A DNA stretch of 64,000 nt from Eurosta solidaginis (Eukaryota > Arthropoda > Insecta > Diptera > Tephritidae), in NCBI RefSeq assembly GCF_040869045.1, contig NC_090322.1, positions 188,231,477 through 188,295,476 of the forward strand, read 5' to 3'. Position numbers and translations under genes: made by a program. This document shows positions 11,523 to 23,899 of this stretch, piece after piece. Under the pieces are notes generated by a model, which made no database searches, had not been told where the DNA came from, and was given only the letters and a program-made list of their open reading frames with translations. Position 1 is the stretch's first letter; each line of letters starts with the position of its first letter.

Positions 11523-13980
11523 TATATACAGGGTGCGGTATTGAGATTAAGGACGCAATATATATTTACACCTTTGTTTTTTACCTATCATAAAATTTCC
11601 TCCGATCTCTACCCTGGCAACTTAAACAAGTTCTTAATTCTTCTGTGGAGAAAAATTCTCTTGAATATTACCCAGCATGTGTCATGTGATGTAGTCATCA
11701 TCCAAGGTTATGTGGCTCTTTCGTGACAAAGCACGCAAGTCACTGTTTCTTAGTGATAACTAATATTAATTGAAAGTACGAAGAGAGATCAAGTCTTCTT
11801 CCACCTGTTTCCGTCAACCTAGCAGAGGTATGTAACCAAATTTGATTGTCGGGGGGATAAGTGATTTGCGATTGCAACTTCCCATAACTGTGATGTGATG
11901 AATAGAAGAACGATATGATCGAAACGGTATTTAACAATCGCTCCTACTAATGATCAGGATAACATACCCAATTACAGCTGTCGTCACAGAAAAAACTTTC
12001 TGCGACAATATGCATCACTACTTATGTGCTTTGTGTTGCGACTATGTAAAAAGAGTAGCCCAAATCATAGGCTAGTTGGCTCATATTTTGCATACAATTG
12101 CTCCTGTGACGATGTACAGATCCTATTCCAGTCAGTTAGTCACGAAAGTTTCTTCAAATATGTCGCTGTGATTTACTGTGTTATTTATTTATTTGACTTA
12201 CAACGATAAAATCACAGAATATTTGCCATCTCTAATAAGAATACTTCTTAGACCGAAGCGACTTCATTTATAAGCAAAACATTATGTAGTTAATGAGGGC
12301 ATTGGGAAACGGGAACGCCCGTAAATATTTTAGGAAAAGCTTATTTGGAATACCTGAAAGGTAAGCTGATAGTTTTTCGACATTGTCCTATATTCACTGC
12401 CATACTCTAGGACAATTATGATGAGGATCTTCGAGAGTACATTTTTCTTTCGTCGGGAGAGGACAAGGTTTCTAATTTTCCTATTTAGTGCACCACTGAA
12501 CATATTCCTTTTACCTTTTTATCCACCTCGAAATAGGTTAAGCTTTACTTTTCGAACTATCAGATAGCACCAAGTTACAGATATTCCACACAATCGAGTC
12601 GCTTTCTTTCAAACTCATTTAGACTAGAAGAGCTCGACTAGGTCCATTTTAAATCTCAATAAAGCTAGTAGTGTTGCTCAGCATAATTTATTTCACCAAC
12701 ACAAGTTTTTTGGGTATCAAGAGCCTATTCTATATAAGCCATAAAGATAGAATTACTCTTATGGAAACCAGCATGAAGTTGTACTTCCGAGATTGCGGGA
12801 GTTCTATGATGTTCTAAGCGGTGGTAACCTAGATGTGCATATCTAGAGCTCCATGTGTTTACTGTTCTAGACACGTGTATGCTACACACTCCCACACATG
12901 CACTATGAGAAGTATGATTCAATCAGCTTTCTTGCTGACCAAGCATATGATTACTATGACCAACATGAATCTTAACGGCTAAAAACGACTTGAAATATTT
13001 CCACGGTAGGCATGCCTGTAGTAAAGAATGACCAAAATCCACAGCCCTTAAGATACCAGAGGTTAAAAACATCGTTTTCTGGGAAGTCGCGGTAGTATGA
13101 GAAGATTCCGAAACTTACCGGCAAAGGAATGCCCACATCAGCAGCACTTGCATAAACGTTGGCTTCCTGTTACAAGAACCAATAAGCATTCTTTCTGATC
13201 TAAAAAACAACTTTACTACAGTTGCCTTAACATTATTCCAATAGTCGCAGAGCTATGCAAATCATTTCTTGGCAATTTTTGTATATCAGAATGAACTCAT
13301 CAAACAAAAATCTCTGACTTATTTGCAAACATGCCGGAAACAAGAGGACTGCCTATAAATATCAACCTCACGGCTGCCTAAAATCCGGAACCCTTCCTAT
13401 CTTTACGTGGATAGAAACTCATTTTAAAAAAACCCTCACAAAAGATGAACACATAAGCGTCCCAGGTGATTGCATTCGCAGGATCCTACCAAGTCGTTGG
13501 CAGGCGTAAGGTTGTCAAAGTGTTTGAGATATTTCAAAGCAGCCGTCAAGATGCCGGTACGTTTTAAATTAAAATTATAGACGTTTGAGGTTAAACCCAT
13601 AGACAAGATACTATATATTGAAGAAGGCCGCTTTGATATGGATTGCGGCGGGATGTTCGTCCTTTGGAGTGAATTACAATTGGCGGCACAGTCGCTTTCA
13701 AACTACAAACCCAACATTACAAAAGGAAAAAGTTTTTATGTGGGGTGCTTAAGACATTTAGACATAGTATACAGCGTACCGCTTGGTTATAGACCGCAAA
13801 TTAATTGATTGTATTGCCCATTGATAACTTAATAAGGCTTCAATTACGGTGGAGATCAAAACCTAGAGAAGGTAAAAGGCGATGTTGTCAATTTTAAGGG
13901 TTGGCTTTAATCACATTCTTAACTATATTATACATCATTGTCAAAAACGGACTACATATGTCTAAGGAAAGTCATCGACA
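11523..13980. other. non-coding stretch, nothing assigned
   Basis: Roughly 2.4 kb without a frame I can assign. Short frames are random in composition. Some parts may be very old transposon sequence, but I cannot demonstrate it. Confidence 0.4.
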
Positions 13981-13984
13981 CAAA

Positions 13985-14990
13985 CTACACAATTCTCTTC
14001 CCCACAAGGAAAGATTGGAAGGATGGGGATTACTCAGAGATTGGACATCTCGTTTTTCACGGACCGATCTAAAATGGCTTGCGTAGTGGGAGCGGGAGTA
14101 TATGCGACTGTCCCGCCCACGTCCTTATGTATGCGGCTTCCCGACTCGGCAAGCGTGTTTCAAGCTGAGATTTTCGCTATCCAAGAGGCGTGTAAAGCGT
14201 TAATGGATATCAAGGGTAATGGTAACATGATAGCCATTTTCTCCGATAACCAGGCGGCTCTTGGTCGGGTCAGAGACGATATCATCAGACCTGGTTGGGC
14301 AGTGTAGGGAGAGCGCCATGATTCTGGCGAGCCGGCAGAACGTTACCCTGATATGGGTGCCGGGGCATCGAAACATACAAGGTAACGAGATGGCGGATGA
14401 GCTGGCACGGCGTGGAACGGCTCTTGATGTCTCAGGAGCGAAGGAGGTCCTTGCACCCCTGGGGCACATCAAGGGTCGCATCTACCAGCATTGGTTGAGT
14501 GAGGGCAACAACAGGTGGAATCGGTTGCGGACCTGTAGAGTTTCCAAGAGTTTGTGGCCACTATATAACGAAAAACGATCTGTAGATGTCCTTAAGATGA
14601 ATATAAGGGATATATCCAGAGTAGTTGCGGTGCTCACGGGCCATTGGACAATTGGGGTACATGCGGCACGAATCGGACTGGAACACAATACCTCCTGTCG
14701 CAGCTGCAAGCGTCCGGAGGCAGAGGAAATGGTTGAGTATCTGCTGTGCGAATGCCTAGCACACTGTCGAAGCAGAATAAAGTTTCTATGAAAGCCCCTT
14801 TTCGAAAGCCTCCCAGAACTCAAGGATGTTAGGCCGGGAGAGCTTCTCAAATTTATAAACTCCACGGGATGAACATAGGGGGACGGGTTTTCCCTGAGGC
14901 GCGTGAAAATGTTTACTAGTCTTCTTACAACACCCTTTCATTGGTTAACTCACGAGTTTGTGGTATCAAAACGGCGCATGAGCGCTAATT
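13985..14990 (+). pseudogene. I/Jockey-type LINE 3' end: RNase H domain, frameshifted
   Basis: Two overlapping frames together give an RNase H domain. The first (14,023-14,307) has FFTDRSKM (first catalytic aspartate; the family usually has TDGSK), FQAEIFAIQEACKAL (glutamate) and IFSDNQAAL (second aspartate). The second (14,261-14,791) has LIWVPGHRNIQGNEMADELA with the C-terminal aspartate, followed by a cysteine-rich CRSCKRPEAEE..LLCEC block. A frameshift lies near 14,285. Another frame then supplies FFESLPELKDVRPGELLKFI to about 14,870. The sequence ends with a CCAACCAACCAACCAAC tail near 15,012-15,030, so this is the element's 3' terminus. Reverse transcriptase is missing upstream. Confidence 0.85.
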
Positions 14991-15034
14991 GGAGTCAATT
15001 GGGACTCGCCACTCCAACCAACCAACCAACATTA

Positions 15035-16020
15035 TACATAAATGATATTTCTTCAATGGTGTACCCATTATATATCCATGTAAATATGTATGTATGATGC
15101 AATCCAGGTCTTTAGAGTAATTGTTAAATATGCTTACATGTGTGTGGGTATGTGACAATTGCCGTGCAGTTGCTTGTTATTTAACCGATTGCAGCCTACT
15201 TGCTTCCTGTCTGCTCACTCCTGTCTACCCTCTTTCCCTGCCCCTGCAGCCTTGAGGGTTATGCGCATCATCGAACACTGGTAAAATTGAATTTTAAATT
15301 ACTTAACCGTTCCTTGCAGTGAATGCCATAGGCTGCCATATGCATAACTCTTTCACGAATATATATGCGAATGAACGTTAATCATATCAATGTATTTGCA
15401 TTGCTGCTCAGACTGTGAAAGTACGCCTCTCCAAAAGACGATCGGCATTCACAGACTATTTGCGCCTGTTTTTTCATCTTCTGTACCACTGCTTACCATT
15501 ACTTCAATTTACATCCCCTACGCACACTTGTATTTACAACAACATTAACGACATGCTTGTGCCATTCTCAGTGGCCCAATTTGAAATGATTTATGACAAT
15601 TATCGGCGACACTTTTGCCGCTAAGTGGCAATAGCTATCTTTATACATACTAAAAGGTTTACATACATATTCAGAGGAAACGAGGGACTCACAAAAGTTT
15701 TCACGAAAAAGTGCTTTGAGTTGACTATTCAGCCACGCTACATCACAGCGCATCTACAAATGTTTAACTATTACTTGAACTGAACACTACAATTGGAATT
15801 TTTGGAATGAACTTTTGACGAGTTGGCCATACTGGAATGTAGTCAGTTATTCTACTGTACTGTTACGAAACAAGCACAACTCTCTCCCATTTCAAAATTT
15901 TTTGGAGTGCTGACCATATCTAGGGCAAGAAAGTGCATATGCCTATAAGCGTAGGGGTTCGGAGGGGGGAGAAACCCTTACGCATAGCTTGCTGAAGGAT
16001 GAAGGCCACCATTACAATAA
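15035..16020. other. non-coding stretch between LINE tail and SINE
   Basis: No gene recognised. A GC-poor sequence with a few ATGTAT runs. Confidence 0.4.
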
Positions 16021-16036
16021 AGTATTTTGTATTCTG

Positions 16037-16398
16037 GTCGCCGTGGTGTAGCGTGCTCCGCCTTACACACCGAAGATCCTGGGTTCATGCCCCGGTCAAA
16101 GCAAAATCAAAATTTTAGAAATAAGGCTTTTCAATTAGAAAAAAAATCGTCTAAGCGGGGTCGCCCCTTGGCAGTGTTTGACAAGCACTCCGAGTGTATT
16201 TCTGCCATGAAAAGCTTCTCAGTGAAAACTCATCTGCCTTGCAGATGCCGTTCGCAATCGGCATAAAACAAGTAGGTCCCATTCCGCCAATTTGTAGGAA
16301 AAACTAAAAGGAGCAAGACATAAATTGGAAGAGAAACTCGGCCTAAAATCTCTTCGGAGGTTATCGCGCCTTACATTTGTTTTTTTTTTTTTTTTTTT
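16037..16398 (+). mobile_element. tRNA-derived SINE, complete copy with target-site duplication
   Basis: The head has RNA polymerase III box A-like TGGTGTAGCGTGCTC (about 16,044) and box B-like GGTTCATGCCC (about 16,082), the internal promoter order of a tRNA. The body carries GGGTCGCCCCTTGGCAGTG, CACTCCGAGTGTATTTCTGC and CTCGGCCTAAAATCTCTTC. The 3' end reads ATCGCGCCTTACATTTG followed by a T19 run on the sense strand. The 12-bp TTTTGTATTCTG flanks both ends (16,025-16,036 and 16,395-16,406), a convincing target-site duplication. At least seven further copies lie in this window. It is not a functional tRNA gene because no cloverleaf can be closed. Confidence 0.9.
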
Positions 16399-16564
16399 GT
16401 ATTCTGTATTTGCCGCCAGATCGCCGGATGAAGGTGGAAAGAGATTGGGTTGCTTATTGGTGTACATACGAAAGCATATCATATCATCTGGGTTAGCTTA
16501 GATATCAAAAAGGGAGCTATTTCTATGAATAAAAGTGTAAGGAGTCAAATTTCGTTACATTTGT

Positions 16565-17135
16565 AAGGAAGGAGATCAGAGAAAATGAATCAAAGAAAGA
16601 GAGGAATAAAAATAAAGAAAGAGAGAGAGCAGGCAAGAAAAAGAAGGAGAGGGAGAAATAGAGAAAGGCAGAGGTGGGGAAAGTAAGCGACCATCTTTTT
16701 AAAATAGTAACAATCTACTGAGTTGACTAGATCTGCCAGATGACTTAAAAATTACTCGAACAATTGTTGGTCGCCACTTATATGTATACGTGTAGGTACA
16801 ATACAATGAAAAAAGAGAGACAGGGAAAGAGAGAGAGTGAGGAAAGTAGCAGAGAAAAAAGGGAAGAGGGAAAGAAACAGAAAAAAGGAAACAAAGAGAG
16901 AGGGATATAAATAGAAAGAGGGAGAGGAAGAGACAAAGGAAGAAAGAGAAGAAGATAGAGAAATATAGGGACAGGGAAAGAGAGAGACAGAGGGAGGGGA
17001 GTAGATATCGACCAGCTTTTTAAAGTAGTAAGAATCCACAAAAATTGACAAGATCTGCCAGATGACTTAAAAATTACTCGAACAATTCTTGGTCGCCACT
17101 TATACATATGTATACATGTAGGTACAATACAATGT
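16565..17135 (+). repeat. duplicated block: polypurine tract plus ~125-bp unique segment, two copies
   Basis: Two units lie in tandem. Each has a GA-rich tract (16,565-16,685 and 16,808-17,005) followed by a related unique segment (16,688-16,806 and 17,008-17,134). The unique segment carries AGATCTGCCAGATGACTT, AAAAATTACTCGAACAATT, TTGGTCGCCACTTATA and GTAGGTACAATACAATG. The two unique segments are close to identical over most of their length. Minus-strand frames here encode only Ser/Leu/Phe/Pro low complexity and are not genes. Confidence 0.85.
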
Positions 17136-17940
17136 AATTTTGCCACATGCTCAGGGCATTTACAGCAATGAGTTTTCTGCTATTTGTGTATTCGATTGCT
17201 ACTGTTCTGTCAATTTGTTTGCATATAAGCTGGCGTCTCAGTGTAGGCATGTAATTATGGTGCATGAGCTTTTTTCTGTCGTCTGTCTTCAATGAGACTC
17301 CACTCACTCCCACTTAGCCACATATGTATGTACATATGGACATATGTATGCCCGATTATTTAAAAGCAATCGGGCTTCAATTGGCACGATTCATTGCTTT
17401 CTGTTATTATCCTTCGAAGAAATATTTCTACTGACTTCAGTAATATTTTGTTTTTTTTTGGTTTGTTTCTCATTTAATGAGAAACCATAAATTTTACCTT
17501 TCGACATATTTTTTCAAAATGCTTTTCTTTTGACAGTGAACAAATTTTATTTACGTAAACGTTTAAAGATATTCTTCTCTTGTAAATTGGCATCAGTTAA
17601 AGTGAATTAAGGTAACGTTTGAAGTTTGCGCCAACTTTTGATAGGAAAAAAATATTGCTATCATTTGAAAATGAGTAAAATTAAACCAAGTATTTCAAAA
17701 GTTCATATTCACAACTGGTAAAAACTCGTTTCTAAGTATACTCGATCTTGCTTATTCATATTTTCGATTAGTGTTCACTGTTTTTCCCCTAAAGCGTAAT
17801 GCATGTCTTTAAATAAGGCAGTTTTGCTCGAAGTAGTTGAGTTGGAAGAATTGAGATATCCTTGCAGCAGTTAATTGTTGTTAGTGGGATTAAAGGAATC
17901 GGGATACTGAGGCTCTAATTATTTTCTTTATTACTTTCCC
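17136..17940. other. non-coding stretch, nothing assigned
   Basis: No recognisable gene or repeat. ATGTATGTACATATGGACATATG-type runs occur near 17,320-17,350. Confidence 0.4.
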
Positions 17941-17969
17941 TAATGTATACCTTTCCCCTATTTGCATCT

Positions 17970-18300
17970 CCAGCTTCCTCTCGGTCTCAGTCTCAGTCTA
18001 AGTCTGACTCTAAATCGAAGTCTAAGTCTAAGTCTCAGTCTAAGTTCCGGGTTCAGACTCCGCCTCAGTCTCAGTTCAATCTTTATCTCCTTCCCCGTCT
18101 CAGCCTCAGTCTCAGTCGCCATGTCAGTCTTCATCTCCGTTTCTGTCTCCGTTTCCTCCCCTCTCTTTTTTCCATTCCACGCTCACTCTCCTACCTCCTC
18201 TCCCACTCTCTTTCCCTCTCCTATCCACTCTCCTTCATCCTAGCCATCTCTCATTCCTTCCCTTTCCCTCTCACCCTTTTCTCCCCTCTTCCTCTATCTA
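17970..18300 (+). repeat. polypyrimidine-rich (TCTCAG/TCTAAG)n simple repeat
   Basis: Hexamers of the type TCTCAG, TCTAAG and TCTGAC are tandem from about 17,978 to 18,125, then grade into a C/T-only stretch to about 18,295. Frames through it give Ser-Gln-Ser-Lys or Leu-Ser repeats that follow from the hexamer, so they are not proteins. Confidence 0.85.
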
Positions 18301-19560
18301 TGGTGTCCGCGTAGGATGCATTGAGTAAGAACCGTGACCTCACTGCCCGATTTCATCGTTAAGTCTCCTTAGCGAGCAGGTGTGATAGCGGGTTGCGTAT
18401 CATCAACTGCGTGTTTCGTGAGCAATTTCTCTGGGGCAAACTTTCTTTGTGTCAATCCGTTGAATAGAGCTGTCTGCACATTTTGCCTTTCACAAGAAAT
18501 TGGTCAAGGTGGATACCGTAGTGTGCACGCATCTAGCGCATTGGTGCTGTGTCTGCTGTCAATCACGATTTGAGAAATTTTTTTCTTGTTCTTCGATCAG
18601 GATACTGCACAGTACTGCAGATTATCATATTTTGAGTTGCGTTATTCAATTATGGTACATGAGAAGACCTAATTTTCCGGTTGAGATAGCAAATACCTTT
18701 TCTTTGCTCACACGGTTGTTGAAATGCAGTATTATAATGTCGCATTGGTTTTCGGTGATCGTAAGGCTTTTCTAGTTTACTTAGGAAGGAATCTCCATTC
18801 ATATTGTGGATACAATTGAGATGTTCGTTCACAGGCGTGTCTGACAGAACTTGGCATCGAACGCTTTACCACTGCAAAACAGCTCCTTGACTAACTTTCG
18901 CACCTCCCATATGCAGGCTACAGTGACATACGTTGAAATATTGGGGCTAGATTGCTCCATCCACCTCGTTCGCGGAATAGAAACGATTTTAGCCTCTATC
19001 TTCAAAAGGACATCAACCATCTGGCTATCGGTACCTTCCTATAAATTATTTAATGATCAGTAGAAGTGGTTTTAACAGCTCCCAACCTCAGCGATACTGT
19101 ATAGCAAGATCAATAATTCAAAAGAGGTGCAGAAAAGTTCGGCTAAATCTGAAAAGAATAAGCCGAAGTGTCTCCCCAGAGGCGCCTTAGTTGTAATGCC
19201 GGTTGACTACCGCATCCTGCAACTGCATTCCTTAAGTTAACAAGGGTGTACTAATGTGGGACGACCTAGAAATTTTGACACAGTCATATCGAATTGTTCT
19301 GAAACTGCTCGATATAGTACCTTAAAGAAGCAAGTTTTCAGAACGTATATGTGACCTGGAATCATGAAAGGGACCTATTGTGCGAAAACAAATTTTCGAG
19401 AAAAACGCATTTAAAGTTTTTGTTTAGTTTGACTCTGTGTAGCAGCCAGCCGTTGTGAACGAATTTTGTAATTAAAATTTAAGTAACTTCCCGATAAGCT
19501 ACATTCTTGAAACTTGAAATATAGTCAGAACCCGATGAAAATGCAATAATAAGAAAAAAC
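18300..19560. other. non-coding stretch, nothing assigned
   Basis: Several short frames on both strands, none with recognisable features. No repeat partner seen. Confidence 0.35.
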
Positions 19561-19566
19561 TCCGAT

Positions 19567-19830
19567 AGGTGGCGCATGGATCGAAATATTTCAAAAACCC
19601 GTATTTGTGGTCCGATTTGGTTCATATTTGGAACACATAATACATACATGAATGACCTATTAATAAAAATCGCCGCTAGGTGGCGCAAGGACCGAGATGT
19701 TCAAAAAAATCCTATTTGTGGTCCGATTTGGCTCATATTTGGAACACATAATACATACATGAATAGGAAGCGGCCTGTGAAAATATCGGCGCTAGGTGGC
19801 GCAAAGATCAAAAAAAATCGTATTCCGGGT
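19567..19830 (+). repeat. tandem repeat, ~111-116-bp unit
   Basis: The marker GGTGGCGCA recurs with its flanks at 19,568, 19,679 and 19,795. Each unit continues with GGTCCGATTTGG.TCATATTT and GGAACACATAATACATACAT. The third unit is cut after about 35 bp. The units are very alike, which implies a recent origin or homogenisation. Confidence 0.85.
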
Positions 19831-19914
19831 TTTGTGATGTGGTTTTGGTAGTGTTATTATACTTACAAGACTAAGAAGGAGAAGAAAAATAAGGAGCAAA
19901 AGAAAAAGAAGAAG

Positions 19915-20348
19915 AACAACCGAACATTACATAATTAGCTGCCAAATTACAGCTTGCAAAACTTTTAAATTACCTTCTTTTAAAAGTGGGCGGTGCCACG
20001 CCTATTGTCCAAAATTTTACTAATTTTCTATTCTGCCTCATACGTCTTTGGTAATGAATTATCGCACTTTTTTGAAATTTTCTATATCGAAAAAGTGGGT
20101 GTGGCTATAGTCCGATTTCGTTCATTTTAAATAGCGATCTGAGATGAGTATCTAGGAACTTCCATACCAAATTTCATTAAGATACTTCAAAATTTACTCA
20201 AGTTATCGTGTTCACGGACAGACGGATGGACGGACGGACATGGCTAAATGAATTTCTTTTTTTCGCCCAGATCATTTTGATATATAGACGAGAAGTCTAT
20301 ATCTATCTCGACTAGTTTATGCCGTGAGTTCTGCTCAGCTGAGTATAA
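19915..20348 (+). mobile_element. element T, internally deleted copy
   Basis: It keeps the left marker ACCGAACATTACATA and then jumps to the right part found in the long copies: CTGCCAAATTACAGCTTGC, AAGTGGGCGGTGCCACGCC, GATATCGAAAAAGTGGG-like and GTCCGATTTCGTTCA. The GGACGGACATGGCTAAATG, AGAAGTCTATATCTATCTCG and final CTCAGCTGAGTATAA blocks follow. The internal 130-bp repeats are absent. No coding capacity. Confidence 0.85.
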
Positions 20349-20349
20349 A

Positions 20350-21745
20350 AAGAGAAAGCAAGAGAAGAACATGAAGATGAGAGAGAACAAGATGAAGAAT
20401 GAAGTAGAAGAGGTAGAGGAAATATGAAGAAGAAAACGAACAAAATAAAATAGAACAAGGAAAATAGAAGAACGGAGGTGTTAAAATTGTACCCGATTGG
20501 TCTTTTAAGTTAAGCCGCCCCAGCCTTACCCTACAGGGTTAACGGAAAGAATCTGGAGGTTATTTCTTTCTTGAGCTGACCAGGCAACCAATTTGTGCTG
20601 TTTTTAAAATGCCATTCCAAATGATGCCAAATGCCAAATGACATTCATAATTTTAAAACAATTTCAAGAAATATCGATTACTCTGTCCTCACCTCCTATT
20701 CTTCTCTTTTCATCACTTGTCTCTCGACGTCTCCTCCCATTACGATTTTCTCCCGGGTTTTCTTCCGACTTCTCCTTTCAGCCCTTTCCCTAACTTTGTA
20801 TAAAAATTACTCATATTCTTTCGACTGCCTACAAGTTTGCCCTTCATCCCTTCTTTTTTTCTTTTTATGCAGCCACAAGCGTGATTTTTTTCAGTAGTTC
20901 GGTCAGTGAAGCACTGCTGAGGAACAAAATTTGATTTACGTAAAATACTGATGCACCCAGGTCCGCTTCCTCGAAACGGCATTTTCATTGTAATCTAATT
21001 CGCTATATATGTCAATACATACAAATTCTGCACAATACACAATAAAATCCGAAACAATATTAATAGACTTCTGCACTCACTTGCCACAAAAACACTTCAC
21101 CACGCCCATGCAGTTGACCTCTCCATAAACCTTTCGAGCATCATTACTTAAAAGGTGTCGCCTTCATTGCTTGCCTGCATGCATACTTTGAATGCTTTGA
21201 AGTCAACAGCTTGTTGTTGTTTGGCTTTGTATGTATGTAACCTAATCTGCTTATGCTGATAATGTCATTTGATGTTGCATACTTAGGTGTTGTAAGTTTG
21301 TGTGTGTGGAAGCATAATTTTTTTGCATAAATGTGTGTAAGGCTATGTACATGTATAGGTCAGCCTGTGAATGTAGTAGAAATAAATGCATGAATTTAAA
21401 TCTGTTGCCATTTGAGGTGACTTTGCTTGTAGTGGCTGAGCAAAGGTGCATTGATGCAGCAGCTGTCGCTTGAACTGTAAGCTGTCATTCTAAGAGCATT
21501 CTATTTACTCAAGGTATCTATGCACTATTCGTTCGTGCTATAACAGGTATATTAGCTGCTTAGTGTAGGCGTGCCAAAGTGGAATTTACGGTATAATGCT
21601 GATAGAGCAGAATTTTAAAAAAATTTCAACGAACTCAAAAAAATAGCAAGTGAGCAATTTTCATTACGGATAGAGCCGGATTTTATATACCCTATTGTGA
21701 ATTTTATAAGCATTTTAATTTAATTATTCTTTTATAAAAATGTAT
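20350..21745. other. non-coding stretch with a GA-rich tract
   Basis: A GA-rich tract runs from 20,349 to about 20,480. The rest has no recognisable gene. Short frames at 20,631-20,990 are pyrimidine-driven low complexity. Confidence 0.45.
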
Positions 21746-21747
21746 GT

Positions 21748-23897
21748 AACAAGTAAGGGAGGCTAAGTTCGGGTGTAACCGAACATTACATACTCAGTTG
21801 AGAGCTATGGAGACAAAATAAGGGAAAATCACAATGTAGGAAAATGAACCTAGGGTAACCCTGTAATGTGTTTGTATGACATGTGTATCAAATGGAAGGT
21901 ATTAAAGAGTATTTTAAGAGGGAGTGGGCCATAGTTCTATAGGTGGACGCCATTTAAGGATATCGCCATAAAGGTGGACCAGGGCTGACTCTAGAATTTG
22001 TTTGTACGATATGGGTATCAAATGAAAGGTGTTAATAAGTATTTTAAAAGGGAATGGGCCTTAGTTCTATAGGTGGACGCCTTTTCGAGATGTCGCCATA
22101 AGGGGGACCAGGGGTAACTCTGGAATGCGTTTGTACAATATGGGTATCAAATGAAAGGTGTTAATGAGTATTTTAAAAGGGGGCGGGCCATAGTTCTATG
22201 GGTGGACGCCTTTTCGAGATATCACCCTAATAGTGGACCAGGGGTGACTCTAGAATTTTTTTGTAGGATATGGGTATCAAATGAAAGGTGTTAATGAGTA
22301 TTTTAAAAAGGAGTGGCCCTTAGTTCTATAGGGTTGACTCTAGAATGCGTTTGTACAATATGGGTATCAAACGAAAGGTGATAACGAGTATTTTAAAACG
22401 GAGTGGGCATTAGTTCTATAGGTGGACGCATTTTCGAGATATCGCCATAAAAGTAGACCAGGGGTGACTCTATAATGTTTGTACAATATGGATATCAAAT
22501 TAAAGGTATTAATTAGGGCTTTAAAAGGGAGTTGTGGTAGTTATATATGTGAAGGCGTTTTCGAGATGTCGACGAAAATGTGGACCAGGGTGGCCCAGAG
22601 CATCACCTGTCGGGTACCGCTAATTTATTTGTATATGTAATACCACGGACAGTATTCCTGCCAAGATTCCAAGGGCTTTTGATTTCGCCCTGCAGAACTT
22701 TTTCATTTTCTTCTACTTAATATGGTAGGTGTCACACTCATTTTACAAAGTTTTTTCTAAAGTTATACTTTGCGTCAATAAACCAATCCAATTACCATGT
22801 TTCATCCCTTTTTTCGTATTTGGTATAGAATTATGGTATTTTTTTCATTTTTCGTAATTTCCGATATCGAAAAAGTAGTCGTGGTCATAGTCGGATTTCG
22901 GCAATTTTTTATACCAATATAAAGTGAGTTCAGATAAGTACGTGAACTGAGTTTAGTAAAGATATATAGATTTTTGCTCAATTTATCCTGTTAACGGCCG
23001 AGCGGAAGGACAGACGGTCAACTGTGTATAAAAGCTGGGCATGGGTTCAACCGATTTCGCCCTTTTTTACAAAAAATAGTTATCGTCCTAGAATCTAAGC
23101 CCCTACCAAATTTCACAAGGATTGGTACATTTTTGTTCGACTTATGGCATTTAAAGTATTCTAGACGAATTAAATTGAAATTGGCGGAGCCACGCCCATT
23201 TTGAAACTTTCTTTTATTTTTGTATTTTATTGCACCATATCATTACTGGAGTTGAATGTTGACATAATTTACTTTTATACTGTAAAGATATTCGATTTTT
23301 TGTTAAAATTTGACTTAAAAAAAAATTCTTTAAAGTGGCCGTGGTCGTTCTCCGATTTTGCTAATTTTTATTAAGCATATATATAGTAATAGGAGTTCCT
23401 GCCAAATTTCATCATGATATCTTCAAGCACTGCCAAATTACAGCTTGCAAAACTTTTAAATTACCTTCTTTTAAAAGTGGGCGGTGCCACGCCCGTTGTC
23501 CAAAATTTTACTAATTTTCAATTCTGCGTCATAAGCTCAACTCACCTACCAAGTTTCATCGCTTTATCCGTCTTTGGTAATAAATTATCCCACTTTTTGG
23601 GTTTTTCGAAATTTTCGATATCGAAAAAGTGGGCGTGGTTATAGTCCGATTTCGTTCACTTTAAGTAGCGATCTGAGATGAGTGCCCAGGAACCCACATA
23701 CGAAATTTCACCAAGATTTACTGAAGTTATCGTGTTAACGATCGACGGACGGACATGGCTCAATCAAATTTTTTTTCGATACTGATAATTTTGATATATG
23801 GAAGTCTATATCTATCTCGATTCCTTTATACCTGTACAACCAACCGTTATCCAATCAAAGTTAATATACTCTGTGAGCTCTGCTCAACTGAGTATAA
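21748..23897 (+). mobile_element. element T, long copy with internal 130-bp tandem repeats
   Basis: A non-autonomous dispersed element. The left end reads AAGTAAGGGAGGCTAAG followed by the short hairpin TTCGG-GTGTAA-CCGAA and TACTCAGTTGAG. The right end is CTCAACTGAGTATAA, so the last 12 bases invert the left TACTCAGTTGAG. Between them lie about six 130-bp repeats (21,850-22,600), then several copies of the phrase 'CGATTT.G..CATTTTT' with GTGGGCGTGG-type motifs, and a GGACGGACATGGCT block near the end. No protein is encoded. Class is uncertain: tandem-repeat-bearing Helitrons and foldback elements of Drosophila have a similar plan. Confidence 0.85.
21850..22605 (+). repeat. internal 130-bp tandem repeats of element T
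   Basis: About six units, each with GTTTGTAC.ATATGGGTATC, AAATGAAAGGTGTTAATGAG, TAGTTCTATAGGTGGACGCC, TTTTCGAGATATCGCC and GTGGACCAGGGGTGACTCTA. One unit near 22,300 is shortened by about 40 bp. The same unit, about 51 times, makes the satellite at 44.8-53.0 kb. Confidence 0.9.
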
Positions 23898-23899
23898 TA

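Noticed and set aside
16037..16110. tRNA gene
   Set aside because: Box A and box B are present but no acceptor or anticodon stem can be closed, and the head continues into a SINE body with target duplications.
16752..17146. Overlapping minus-strand frames of about 100-120 codons rich in Ser, Leu, Phe
   Set aside because: They read the complement of the GA-rich tract. Two frames overlap with the same composition, as expected for a simple repeat.
17943..18314. Ser-Gln-Ser-Lys repeat protein
   Set aside because: Produced by TCTCAG/TCTAAG hexamers; the neighbouring frame gives Leu-Ser repeats.
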